Program-made: the position numbers and the translations under genes
NCBI GenBank assembly: GCA_913057825.1
Contig: CAJXOW010000026.1
Span: 1 to 44,666, forward strand
DNA: 44,666 nucleotides
Direction of reading: 5' to 3'
Source: an uncultured Balneolaceae bacterium
GTDB lineage: Bacteria; Bacteroidota; Rhodothermia; Balneolales; Balneolaceae
Notes under the pieces: model-generated
Seen by the model: the letters and a program-made list of their open reading frames with translations, nothing else
Told to the model about the DNA's origin: nothing
Database searches by the model: none
In this document: piece after piece, positions 26,701 to 33,335 of the stretch
Layout of the letters: each line of letters opens with the position of its first letter
Position numbering within the stretch: position 1 is the first letter of the stretch

Positions 26701-27385
26701 AATTCGCAATAATTTCCACCTTATCGGTCAACTGTCCCTGCATATCAAATTGGAGCCCGCTTTCGAGCGACAAATCCTTATTGGATCCCACGGTAAAACC
26801 CCGGGTGAGGCTTCCGCTTTTACTCAGATCCACATCTCCAAACAGATCCTGTTCCGTCAAGCCCGTACGTCGAACTTGCTGACCCGCCGGTTCATCCTCC
26901 TTGCGGTTATAAGCGGTATCCGCCGGCACCAGCTCGCGCCGTGCATAGGTTCTTTTAAGGGAATACGGTATGATTCGATAAGCGATGGCTACATCCTGCA
27001 GCAAAGAGTCGGGACTACCCCGAACCGGTTGCCAGCTCCAACGATGAGTTTTCGGATTATAATTCCACCGGGACGAAGGAATCGTATCGCGTCCAGCCGT
27101 CACCCGAATGGAGGAAGGAATCGTCCAGCTATCCAATTGATAGCTCGTATCCGCGTAGACCCGGCTGAGCTTTTTCTTGAGGAGAACATCCCCGGATTGC
27201 TGGGCCCATGAGGAAAGCGAGCTGAATCCCAGTATGCCCAGCAACAGCAAAACAAATACCGTCTTCGGGAAATTACCCGCTGCCTTACTTCCCACCCCCA
27301 GTCGGACGTTGGATGTTGGCCGATAAAAAATTCGATAATCCGAAAAGCTGAAATGCATGCTTAAAGATTTATAATGGATCAACAT
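23765..27385 (-). CDS. Large outer-membrane/envelope protein, possibly SprA-like
   Basis: The 1206-residue protein has a late hydrophobic export segment (TVFVLLLLGILGFSSL, about 43-58) ending at SSWAQQ, so a real start further in is possible, although no good ATG lies between residue 10 and that segment. The mature chain is rich in alternating polar/hydrophobic strands and aromatic residues, as expected for a large beta-barrel. Segments such as GSLTRGFTVGSNKDLSLESG, VEIIANLTDQSTPIQPDGST, FDKVFIQMRSP and LHFTNNQVITDETRIVVDFQ recur in large surface proteins of this phylum. The resemblance to SprA, the T9SS outer-membrane translocon of more than 2000 residues, is my impression and is limited. 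The function is unknown. It is transcribed toward the exbB promoter and separated upstream from dsbD by element C5. Confidence 0.7.
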   Translation of the reverse strand: MLIHYKSLSMHFSFSDYRIFYRPTSNVRLGVGSKAAGNFPKTVFVLLLLGILGFSSLSSWAQQSGDVLLKKKLSRVYADTSYQLDSWTIPSSIRVTAGRDTIPSSRWNYNPKTHRWSWQPVRGSPDSLLQDVAIAYRIIPYSLKRTYARRELVPADTAYNRKEDEPAGQQVRRTGLTEQDLFGDVDLSKSGSLTRGFTVGSNKDLSLESGLQFDMQGQLTDKVEIIANLTDQSTPIQPDGSTQNLREFDKVFIQMRSPTTDVRLGDVDISLDRSEFARFTRRLQGAAGQVKTGYGEVKGALSVARGKFRTMQFEGQDGVQGPYRLTGEQGEQFITVLAGSEQVYINGERVHRGEQNAYTIDYGLGELHFTNNQVITDETRIVVDFQYINRDYNRSLMAAEAHEDSLLNGNLSLTTSYVREADSDDLGARLSLTDKEIEALRQAGDEQAVVSGVDSVGPDTDERYVLYTEVDTTMGGEQYTIYENRPGEERNVYRVRFTKVGAGEGSYRRVGSSVNGILYEWVGPGMGSYAPFERLPAPIRHDMLSIRSRYRITSEVQLYGEWAGSKFDQNRLSSLDDRDNADLAYLAGFRLDSVSVGEGRISADVRQRFTGREFRYFGRTREIEFDRKWNITGGDRKVEERITEGFVRYAPTEQSQISISGGDIDRSGMRSNRQQIKLQVGEADWPSVNYQMERIDSRDRRSDQQGLWYRQRGRAQYGFELAGGTLTPSFNFDQESREQRSVQTDTLTPLSEKFVEVGPGLSYKYGNVQLAGQYIYRVTRNVLNQEFQKQSTGLTRRFSVQYAPASNFQTKNEVALRSKNFTEPFEEQAGAGDSKGVLLRSTTNFSTSSEFLNGQLLYEANTERRAILQETYIEVGPEIGQYVWRDTNEDGVQQIDEFFQELSPNEGTYVKQFVPSDELFPVIDLRSRFKNRWKPGALMEVSKYDPGWKKTLSELELNTMIEIRETSTTRDLQDIYLLKLDEFRNDSTTLEGQLFWQQSLHLFPQSTDYDLRLQVNQNRSMNQKAVGIERRTTSNYVMRGSYRLESDLMLETEIRYSEKRSSSQRLTNRNFDITEQLIQPGFDYIFSRSARAGLQVGWSRKFDRFSDRDTRVRMIKVVPTAQAYLFERVQTHMRVEWRSVKMDGPSSALGMYELTEGAGVGRSWRWSLRASYRISNLLRASLNYDGRTVPEEIPIQSLRFVINATF

Positions 27386-27464
27386 TCCGCAGAGGGAATC
27401 CGTCTTTTAAAAGTAGCTTTTCAGAATAGCATCGCGGCTTTTACGGGCAATTAAAAATTCAGGA

Positions 27465-27681
27465 GCGGGTTAATGTAATTTATGATTAATAATTTATGAT
27501 TTATGATTTTGGGCGCCATTGCCGATAATATCATAATTGAGCGGCAGCAGCGGAAAATACAATAGGAACTGTATTACATTCTGATCTCTATAATGCCGGT
27601 GCCGGCAAATCTTGTTACAGAAGGCATCCTACACCCTAATTATTAATCATAAATCATTAATCATAAATTACATTTACCCGC
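27465..27681. repeat. Inverted-repeat element C5 (heptamer-array arms)
   Basis: Arms at 27465-27507 and 27638-27681 pair over about 42 bp with about four mismatches. They start with GCGGGT outside and continue in 7-bp units (AATCATA, AATCATT). The loop is about 130 nt and contains GCCGGTGCCGGC. It lies between the dsbD stop codon and the start of the envelope-protein gene, and nothing else is visible in that gap. Confidence 0.82.
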
Positions 27682-27733
27682 ATTGCATCGAGCTGTTGAA
27701 TAAAAATCAGGATACACAGTTTTACACTATTAA

Positions 27734-29779
27734 TCAACGGCGGCTGGCGAGGGCCTGGTAGTCGGCGAAACCGCGCTTTAGAAAATTGACGAAGGTTTCG
27801 GTTTTGGTATAGCCCGAATGCTGCTCGAGGACTTTTCCTGATCGGGGATTCAATATCACGTAGGTAGGCAGGGCGACCGTTCCCGTCATCTTGAACTGCA
27901 GCTGCTGATTTTTGGGACCGACATCGGCCGCATCGGTGTATAGTCGGACTTTGACCATTTTCTCAAATTGCTCTTGCACTTCCTGTTTGGGAAACACATT
28001 CGCTTCCATGGCGCGACAGTTGGTGCAAGTGTATCCCGTGAAGTCAATAAAAACCGGTTTGGATGTTTGACGAGCCTCGACCAGGGAGGCTTCGTAGTCG
28101 CTCGACCATCCTTCTTCATGACTCGATCCGGATTCACTCCCCCTCATTGACAATGACTGCACTACTCCCACGTCGTTGGCCTGTTTGGGGGGCAGCCAGG
28201 CATCCCACATACCCAGTGAAGACCCCAGCAACCCGGGAACCAGGTAAATGCTAAACGCCAACAAGGGGATGGCAATAAGCACGCGTACGGGACTGACCGA
28301 CGCTTTCCGCGTATCCTTTCCTATTCCCAGGTATCCGAGCAAATACAGGCCGGCCAGGGCAAATATCACGATCCACGCGGCGATCGTCAGCGGTCGGGTG
28401 ATAAGTCCCCACTCCCAGACCAAATCGGCATTCGACAGAAACTTAAAGGCCGCTGCCAGCTCGATAAAGCCTAGCAAAACCTTAACTACGTTCATCCATG
28501 ATCCGCTATCCGGCATGGACTCCAACCAGTTCGGGAACATCGCAAAAAGGATGAACGGCGTCGAAAAAGCCGCTGAGAAAGCCACCATCCCCACGATCGG
28601 GTAGAACCACTCCCCGCCGGTAGTAGCCGCCAGTACCCCGCCTACAAAAGGCGCAGTGCATGAAAATGAAACGGCACTGATAGTCAACCCCATAAACAAC
28701 ACTCCGGCAAAACCGGACGACTCGTTACTTTTCCGGTTGAGCCAATTGGTAAACTGATGGGGCAACCGGAGCTCAAACATACCGAGCAGGCTGACAGCAA
28801 AAACGATAAGAACGACACCGATGAACAGATTGACCCAGGGATTGGCAGCAAACTGGTTGGCGCCGGAAGCCCCGATGAGTGCAGCCAGCAGGACGCCCAG
28901 AATCGTAAAGGTGGCTACAATCGCCAGACCAAATATCAATGCCTGGCTCAGGGCTTTTTTGCCAGACCCGTGCGACTGCTTGGTAAAAAACGATACGGTC
29001 AACGGCACCATGGGAAATACGCACGGAGTTAAAAGCGCGGCAAAACCTGCGGTCAGCGCAATCCACAAAAATGATAGCATCCCCCTGGATGCATAATTAT
29101 TCGATACGCCCCTGATCGTGCCACTTTGAGTATCCGCGGTGCCGACAGATTTTTCACCGGTTTCTGCCTTTGAAGACGGGTTGCCAGAACCTGTCGATGG
29201 GTTATCTTTGATTTCTGCGCCCGAGGAACCGGCAGCGCTCGTTTCACCGGAGGAATCTGCTGCGGTAGGGGAATCACTCGCAGAACCGCCTATCAGCTGT
29301 ACTTTCTGCTTTAAATGCTTGGTTTTGGGAGGCAGGCAAACCTTGTCATCACAGACCTGGTATTCCACGGCAAGGTCAACCAGTAATTCGCCAGATGAGC
29401 CATCTCCACGATAAATAAGCGGAATAGTGAAAGTCGCCCGGTCGGAATGCCATCCGAGCTCCGTCTCAAAATTCGGATCATAAGCACGCGTCGGTTCCGA
29501 TTCGGTTACGGTCCCGTCAATACTGAGTCCCTCGGCAGCTGCCGTAAACTTGGTGGGAAAAGGCCCTTGATCGGGTCCAATGTCGATGGAATAGAGATGC
29601 CAATTACCCTCTATATCGGCTCGTACACGTACCTCGAATGACTCCCCGACGGTAACCTGGTCCGGCATCTTCTCTATGGAAAAAGAAACCGGATCCATCA
29701 TCCCCTGAGCATGGGATGAGAGGGGAGTTGCAAATAAAACCAGCAGGCTCGTCAGCCAAAGTAATCTCCTCAGCGCCAT
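27734..29779 (-). CDS. dsbD: DsbD-type thiol:disulfide interchange protein
   Basis: The 681-residue protein carries electrons from cytoplasmic thioredoxin across the inner membrane to periplasmic thiols. A signal peptide (residues 1-24, ending SSHAQG) is followed by an N-terminal periplasmic domain (about 28-165) with the cysteine pair CDDKVC. A low-complexity Ser/Gly/Thr linker runs to about 225. The membrane core has about eight helices, with its cysteines in LLTPCVFPMVPLTVSFF and VSFSCTAPFVGG. The C-terminal thioredoxin-like domain has the active site CTNC in FTGYTCTNCRAMEANVF, and GTVALPTYVILNP carries the cis-proline. The gene starts 54 nt after the rplI stop codon, so it could be co-transcribed with the ribosomal-protein genes. 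Confidence 0.94.
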   Translation of the reverse strand: MALRRLLWLTSLLVLFATPLSSHAQGMMDPVSFSIEKMPDQVTVGESFEVRVRADIEGNWHLYSIDIGPDQGPFPTKFTAAAEGLSIDGTVTESEPTRAYDPNFETELGWHSDRATFTIPLIYRGDGSSGELLVDLAVEYQVCDDKVCLPPKTKHLKQKVQLIGGSASDSPTAADSSGETSAAGSSGAEIKDNPSTGSGNPSSKAETGEKSVGTADTQSGTIRGVSNNYASRGMLSFLWIALTAGFAALLTPCVFPMVPLTVSFFTKQSHGSGKKALSQALIFGLAIVATFTILGVLLAALIGASGANQFAANPWVNLFIGVVLIVFAVSLLGMFELRLPHQFTNWLNRKSNESSGFAGVLFMGLTISAVSFSCTAPFVGGVLAATTGGEWFYPIVGMVAFSAAFSTPFILFAMFPNWLESMPDSGSWMNVVKVLLGFIELAAAFKFLSNADLVWEWGLITRPLTIAAWIVIFALAGLYLLGYLGIGKDTRKASVSPVRVLIAIPLLAFSIYLVPGLLGSSLGMWDAWLPPKQANDVGVVQSLSMRGSESGSSHEEGWSSDYEASLVEARQTSKPVFIDFTGYTCTNCRAMEANVFPKQEVQEQFEKMVKVRLYTDAADVGPKNQQLQFKMTGTVALPTYVILNPRSGKVLEQHSGYTKTETFVNFLKRGFADYQALASRR

Positions 29780-29833
29780 AAATAATGTTTTACTTATTTT
29801 AAGTTTGGCGCCGCAAATCCCGGGTTGAACGGA

Positions 29834-30280
29834 TTAATCTCCTTTAACTACCCAGATCTTAATGGTCGGCTTAATCTCTCCGAGCAGATCCACGGTCGCC
29901 GTGTATTCTCCAAGTTCATTAACGTCCTGGTCGACGGTAATCTTGCGTTTGTCTATATTAAATCCGCGTTCTTCGAGTGCATCGGCGATATCCTGGTTGG
30001 TCACCGTCCCGAAGATTTTGCCTTCTTCGCCCGTTTTGACCGGGAGTGTAATGGAGATTTTTTCAAGCTCGTTAGCCAAATTCTTGGCCTTCTCGACCGT
30101 CAATTCGGCACGGCGTTCGGCCTGACGCTTGGCTTCTTCAATTTCCTTGAGCCTGCCCTCTGTTGCGAGTCGTGCCAGGCCTTGCGGAATGAGATAGTTG
30201 CGGCCGTAGCCATCTTTAACATCGACCACCTCACCGGCCGATCCCAGTTTTTCTACATCTTCTTGTAAAATGAGTTTCAT
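29834..30280 (-). CDS. rplI: 50S ribosomal protein L9
   Basis: The protein has 148 residues, the normal length. The N-terminal rRNA-binding domain starts MKLILQEDVEKLGSAGEVVD with the L9 signature GYGRNYLIPQGLA. A long central helix rich in Lys/Glu (RLKEIEEAKRQAERRAELTV) connects to the C-terminal domain (KIFGTVTNQDIADALEERG). It is the third gene of rpsF-rpsR-rplI but is separated from rpsR by 194 nt containing element D1, more than the usual spacing. Confidence 0.98.
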   Translation of the reverse strand: MKLILQEDVEKLGSAGEVVDVKDGYGRNYLIPQGLARLATEGRLKEIEEAKRQAERRAELTVEKAKNLANELEKISITLPVKTGEEGKIFGTVTNQDIADALEERGFNIDKRKITVDQDVNELGEYTATVDLLGEIKPTIKIWVVKGD

Positions 30281-30327
30281 AAAATGGTTATGCGTTTTTT
30301 CGTTTATTTGCTGAATGTGATTTTAAG

Positions 30328-30446
30328 GCTCCAAGCTCCATGCTCCATGCTCCACGCGTATTCGAGCAGGAAGTGAATGTAGTGTATATACAGAATCAGA
30401 TTACGAGCTCGAATACGCGTGGAGCATGGGGCCTGGAGCTTGGAGC
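30328..30446. repeat. Inverted-repeat element D1 inside the ribosomal-protein operon
   Basis: The 40-bp arms at 30328-30367 and 30407-30446 have two mismatches and a 39-nt loop. The outer part of the arm is a 7-bp array (GCTCCAA, GCTCCAT, GCTCCAT, GCTCCAC) and the inner part is CGCGTATTCGAGC. In the mRNA between rpsR and rplI this would fold into a very stable hairpin. The loop matches none of the other elements. Confidence 0.9.
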
Positions 30447-30474
30447 GATAAATAAATCGTCTTGGACGATTTAT

Positions 30475-30726
30475 TTATCTCATATTCTCCTCTACATAAG
30501 GCAGCATGCCCATATAACGAGCGCGTTTAATTGCTTTCGACAGCTGTCGTTGATACTTGGCGCTGGTACCCGTTACTCGACGGGGCAAAATTTTGCCCTG
30601 ATCATTCATAAAACGCTTCAGGAGTTCGGTATCTTTATAGTCGATGTACTCGATACCCGCTTTGGTGAATTTACACTCTTTCTGGCGTAAATGACCTTTT
30701 TTTGGATGAGATGGATTCTTAATCAT
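30475..30726 (-). CDS. rpsR: 30S ribosomal protein S18
   Basis: The protein has 83 residues. The signature block is intact: [20 protein letters not shown], then [19 protein letters not shown] and [13 protein letters not shown]. It binds with S6 at the platform of the 30S subunit. It follows rpsF by 122 nt on the same strand; no ssb gene lies between, unlike the enterobacterial order. Confidence 0.98.
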   Translation of the reverse strand: MIKNPSHPKKGHLRQKECKFTKAGIEYIDYKDTELLKRFMNDQGKILPRRVTGTSAKYQRQLSKAIKRARYMGMLPYVEENMR

Positions 30727-30848
30727 AGCAGTTAATCTGGTTTAATATTGAAAATATAAAAGGTTGTGGATGTTCGAAGAGTTGGATTCATACATAGCCG
30801 TTGACCTCCTGGAATGTGGCTCGCAGGTCATTTAAACCGGCATCGGGG

Positions 30849-31244
30849 TCAAGATTCCTCTTCTTCTCCCTCTTCCTCTTCTTCATCGATAAATACGCGC
30901 GGCACATCGCCTTTTTTCTGCAGCTGCCGGTGACGTTTCATCTTGGCATCGTATTGCAGGCAGATAAAGCGCATGAGCCGATCCTCGAGATTCAGCTTAC
31001 GCTGAAATTCCTCGACGAAATCGGGGGCGGAGGTGAAATACATATTCACATAGTAGCCGTTGCTGCGCTTTTTCATTTCAAATGCGAATTTCTGCATCCC
31101 CCAATCGTCGACTTCGTCCAGCTCGGCATGATCGTCATCCTTGACCAGATTGGTAAATTTATTTTTGATCTCTTCAAACTCATCTTCTCCCTGAACGGGA
31201 TCGATGATGTAGGTAACTTCGTAGTAGTTCGTTTTAGTACTCAT
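30849..31244 (-). CDS. rpsF: 30S ribosomal protein S6
   Basis: The 131-residue protein starts MSTKTNYYEVTYIIDP and contains GMQKFAFEMKKRSNGYYVNM, typical of S6. The acidic C-terminal tail (DEEEEEGEEEES) is a common S6 variation. It heads the rpsF-rpsR-rplI cluster and has a recognisable Bacteroidota-type promoter about 95 nt upstream. In some bacteria S6:S18 represses this operon by binding the leader; I did not find a clear leader motif here. Confidence 0.97.
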   Translation of the reverse strand: MSTKTNYYEVTYIIDPVQGEDEFEEIKNKFTNLVKDDDHAELDEVDDWGMQKFAFEMKKRSNGYYVNMYFTSAPDFVEEFQRKLNLEDRLMRFICLQYDAKMKRHRQLQKKGDVPRVFIDEEEEEGEEEES

Positions 31245-31334
31245 ATATATTTTTTTAAATGGACCTGTGGATGTTTTCGCGTCAGAAAACAGTCATTCCA
31301 ACCCAAATGAAAACGGGTCTGAACGACAGGCTAG

Positions 31335-31365
31335 CAAAGATATGGGTTTTAGATTCTAATTACAA
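31335..31365 (-). promoter_or_regulatory. Promoter of the rpsF cluster
   Basis: On the minus strand TTGTAA (31360-31365) and TATCTTTG (31335-31342) fit both the sigma-70 form (17-bp spacer to TATCTT) and the Bacteroidota form TTG-N20-TAnnTTTG. Transcription would start near 31328, about 85 nt before the ATG. Confidence 0.65.
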
Positions 31366-31391
31366 GTGGCATCCCTCGCCTCGCGAGGTGA

Positions 31392-31569
31392 TTTTTGATT
31401 TATGATTTATAATTAATGATTTATGATTATTTGCGAACTGCCTTTTTTTAAACTTTAGCACTAGATCGACTGGTTATAAGGAGTTCAAGGTTAAACATAA
31501 AGTTTACTAAAGCGAAACAAGCAATAAACCAAAATCATAAATCATTAATTATAAATCATAAATCAAAAA
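31392..31569. repeat. Inverted-repeat element C6 (heptamer-array arms)
   Basis: Perfect 37-bp arms at 31392-31428 and 31533-31569 consist of 7-bp units (AATCATA, AATCATT, AATTATA) and end in five T/A bases outside. The loop is 104 nt. The outer end is 3 nt from the nuoN stop codon, and a CCTCGCCTCGCGAGG palindrome (31374-31388) sits 3 nt outside the other arm. It lies upstream of the rpsF promoter. Confidence 0.9.
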
Positions 31570-31572
31570 CCC

Positions 31573-33033
31573 CTAATTGCCGAGCAAAGCGAGGCTGCCT
31601 GAAGAGTAAAAACCATTGAGCAGGTCGGTAACTCCACCGGGGGCTATGCCGAAGTAGATCGTGAGGGCGGCTAAAATGACAAGAGAGGCCGTAATCAGGA
31701 AACCGGGCTTGCGGAGAGCAGCAGGTTCATCACTTTCGCGCATGTACAGGTAAACCATCACGCGCAGATAATAATAGACACTCGCGGCACTGGCGAGGAC
31801 CCCCACAATGGCCAGTCCAACAAGATCTGCGTTAATCGCCGCTGCAAACACCTGGTATTTGCCGATAAAACCTACAAACGGCGGAATTCCGGCCAGCGAG
31901 AATAAAAAGATCGAAAGCATCACGCCGAATATCGGCCGCTCGAATCCAAGGCCGGCATAATTTTCAATTTCGTTGTATTGAAATCCGTGCTGCATCTCAT
32001 AATAGGCGACCACGCCGAACGCTCCCACGTTCATCAGGGTATAGGCCAACAGGTAGTACATCACGGCACTGTATCCCTCGGGCGTGCCGGCGGCCAACCC
32101 GACCATCAAGTACCCGGCGTGGGCAATACTGGAGTATGCCAGCATCCGTTTGACGTTGTCCTGCACGAGGGCAACCAGGTTACCGAGTATCATCGTTAAA
32201 ATGGCGATGACGCGGATTACTTCAGACCACTGCGGGATGGTCTCCTGCGGAAAAACGCGGGATAATACAAAGATCAGGGCCACAAACGTAGCGGACTTGG
32301 AAGCAGTCGCAAAATAGGCCGTAATCGTCGTCGGCGTCCCCTGGTACACGTCGGGGGTCCACATGTGAAAAGGAACGGCCGATATTTTGAAAAAGAATCC
32401 TACCAGCAACAGACCGGCTCCCGCCCAGAACAGAACGCCTCCGTCGGTCTGTTGACCAATTTCAACGAGGTTCGTGGTTCCGGCCGCCCCGTACAACAAG
32501 GCCATCCCATACAACAAAAAACCGGTGGAAAAAGCGCCCAGCAGGAAATACTTGAGAGAGGCTTCAGAACCAACTTTTTCCTCCCGGATCAATCCGGCCA
32601 GCACGTAAAGTGATAGCGACATCGTTTCCAAGCCGATAAAAATCATAACCAGGTCATTGGCCGAAGCCAGCGATAACATGCCGACGGTGGCAAATAGAAC
32701 CAGCGAATACACTTCCCCGAAGTCGTGCTCGATCTCTTCGAGGTATTCTCGCGACACAAACAGGCAAAACAGGGTTGCGAAAAGAATCACCACCTGTCCG
32801 AAAGCGGCATACCCCCCGTAAGAGGCCATTTCGGAGAAAACCGTCCCCCCCGGTTCAAATAAATCCTGTATGGACAATCCGAGTGCCGCCGCCAGTGAAA
32901 TAATGGTAGTCCAGTAGATACTGGCAGAACCCCTGGATTTCTCTTGAAAACTAACGATCAGCAGGGTAATTAGACCGCCAACCGCGACGACTACGCTGGG
33001 AATGAAATTATATAGATCTTGAAGGTAATTCAT
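31573..33033 (-). CDS. nuoN: NADH-quinone oxidoreductase subunit N
   Basis: This 486-residue antiporter-like membrane subunit of respiratory complex I has about 14 helices. The key glutamate is in FIGLETMSLSLYVLAG near residue 133. The lysine/His block is FKISAVPFHMWTPDVYQG, and the second lysine is in ATASKSATFVALIF. NVKRMLAYSSIAHAGYLMVG is the usual discontinuous-helix segment. Its ATG overlaps the stop codon of the carbinolamine dehydratase gene by one base, so translation is probably coupled. It is the last gene of the nuoL-nuoM-x-nuoN cluster. Confidence 0.97.
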   Translation of the reverse strand: MNYLQDLYNFIPSVVVAVGGLITLLIVSFQEKSRGSASIYWTTIISLAAALGLSIQDLFEPGGTVFSEMASYGGYAAFGQVVILFATLFCLFVSREYLEEIEHDFGEVYSLVLFATVGMLSLASANDLVMIFIGLETMSLSLYVLAGLIREEKVGSEASLKYFLLGAFSTGFLLYGMALLYGAAGTTNLVEIGQQTDGGVLFWAGAGLLLVGFFFKISAVPFHMWTPDVYQGTPTTITAYFATASKSATFVALIFVLSRVFPQETIPQWSEVIRVIAILTMILGNLVALVQDNVKRMLAYSSIAHAGYLMVGLAAGTPEGYSAVMYYLLAYTLMNVGAFGVVAYYEMQHGFQYNEIENYAGLGFERPIFGVMLSIFLFSLAGIPPFVGFIGKYQVFAAAINADLVGLAIVGVLASAASVYYYLRVMVYLYMRESDEPAALRKPGFLITASLVILAALTIYFGIAPGGVTDLLNGFYSSGSLALLGN

Positions 33034-33329
33034 TAAGTTAAACTGTTATACAGAGTGTCAAGTTTCTGTGCCAAATTCACGTCCTTCTCCGTCACTTTGC
33101 TGCCGGCATCATGCGTTGTCAATGCGATATCTACAGAGTTATACACATTGAATATCTCGGGATGGTGCATGGCCTCTTCCGCTTCGAACGAAAGGCGCAT
33201 GATAAAGGTAACCGCTTGCCGGAAATCATCAAACTTAAACTGTTTCTTCAATTTATCCTCTTCGGTTTTCCATCCGTCCAATTGCTGTAGAGCTTCGTCA
33301 AGTTCCTGTTCGCTCAATGGTTCAGCCAT
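33033..33329 (-). CDS. phhB: 4a-hydroxytetrahydrobiopterin dehydratase (pterin carbinolamine dehydratase)
   Basis: The 98-residue protein dehydrates 4a-hydroxytetrahydropterin after aromatic amino acid hydroxylation, recycling the cofactor. The family motif is intact: EEAMHHPEIFNVYNSVDIAL followed by THDAGSKVTEKDVNLAQ, which includes the paired catalytic histidines and the C-terminal Asp. It is wedged between nuoM (gap 6 nt) and nuoN (1-nt overlap) and must be translated from the nuo mRNA. No hydroxylase gene is nearby, but FolE2 and PTPS-II are encoded at 10-12 kb. Confidence 0.94.
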   Translation of the reverse strand: MAEPLSEQELDEALQQLDGWKTEEDKLKKQFKFDDFRQAVTFIMRLSFEAEEAMHHPEIFNVYNSVDIALTTHDAGSKVTEKDVNLAQKLDTLYNSLT

Positions 33330-33335
33330 AATAGA

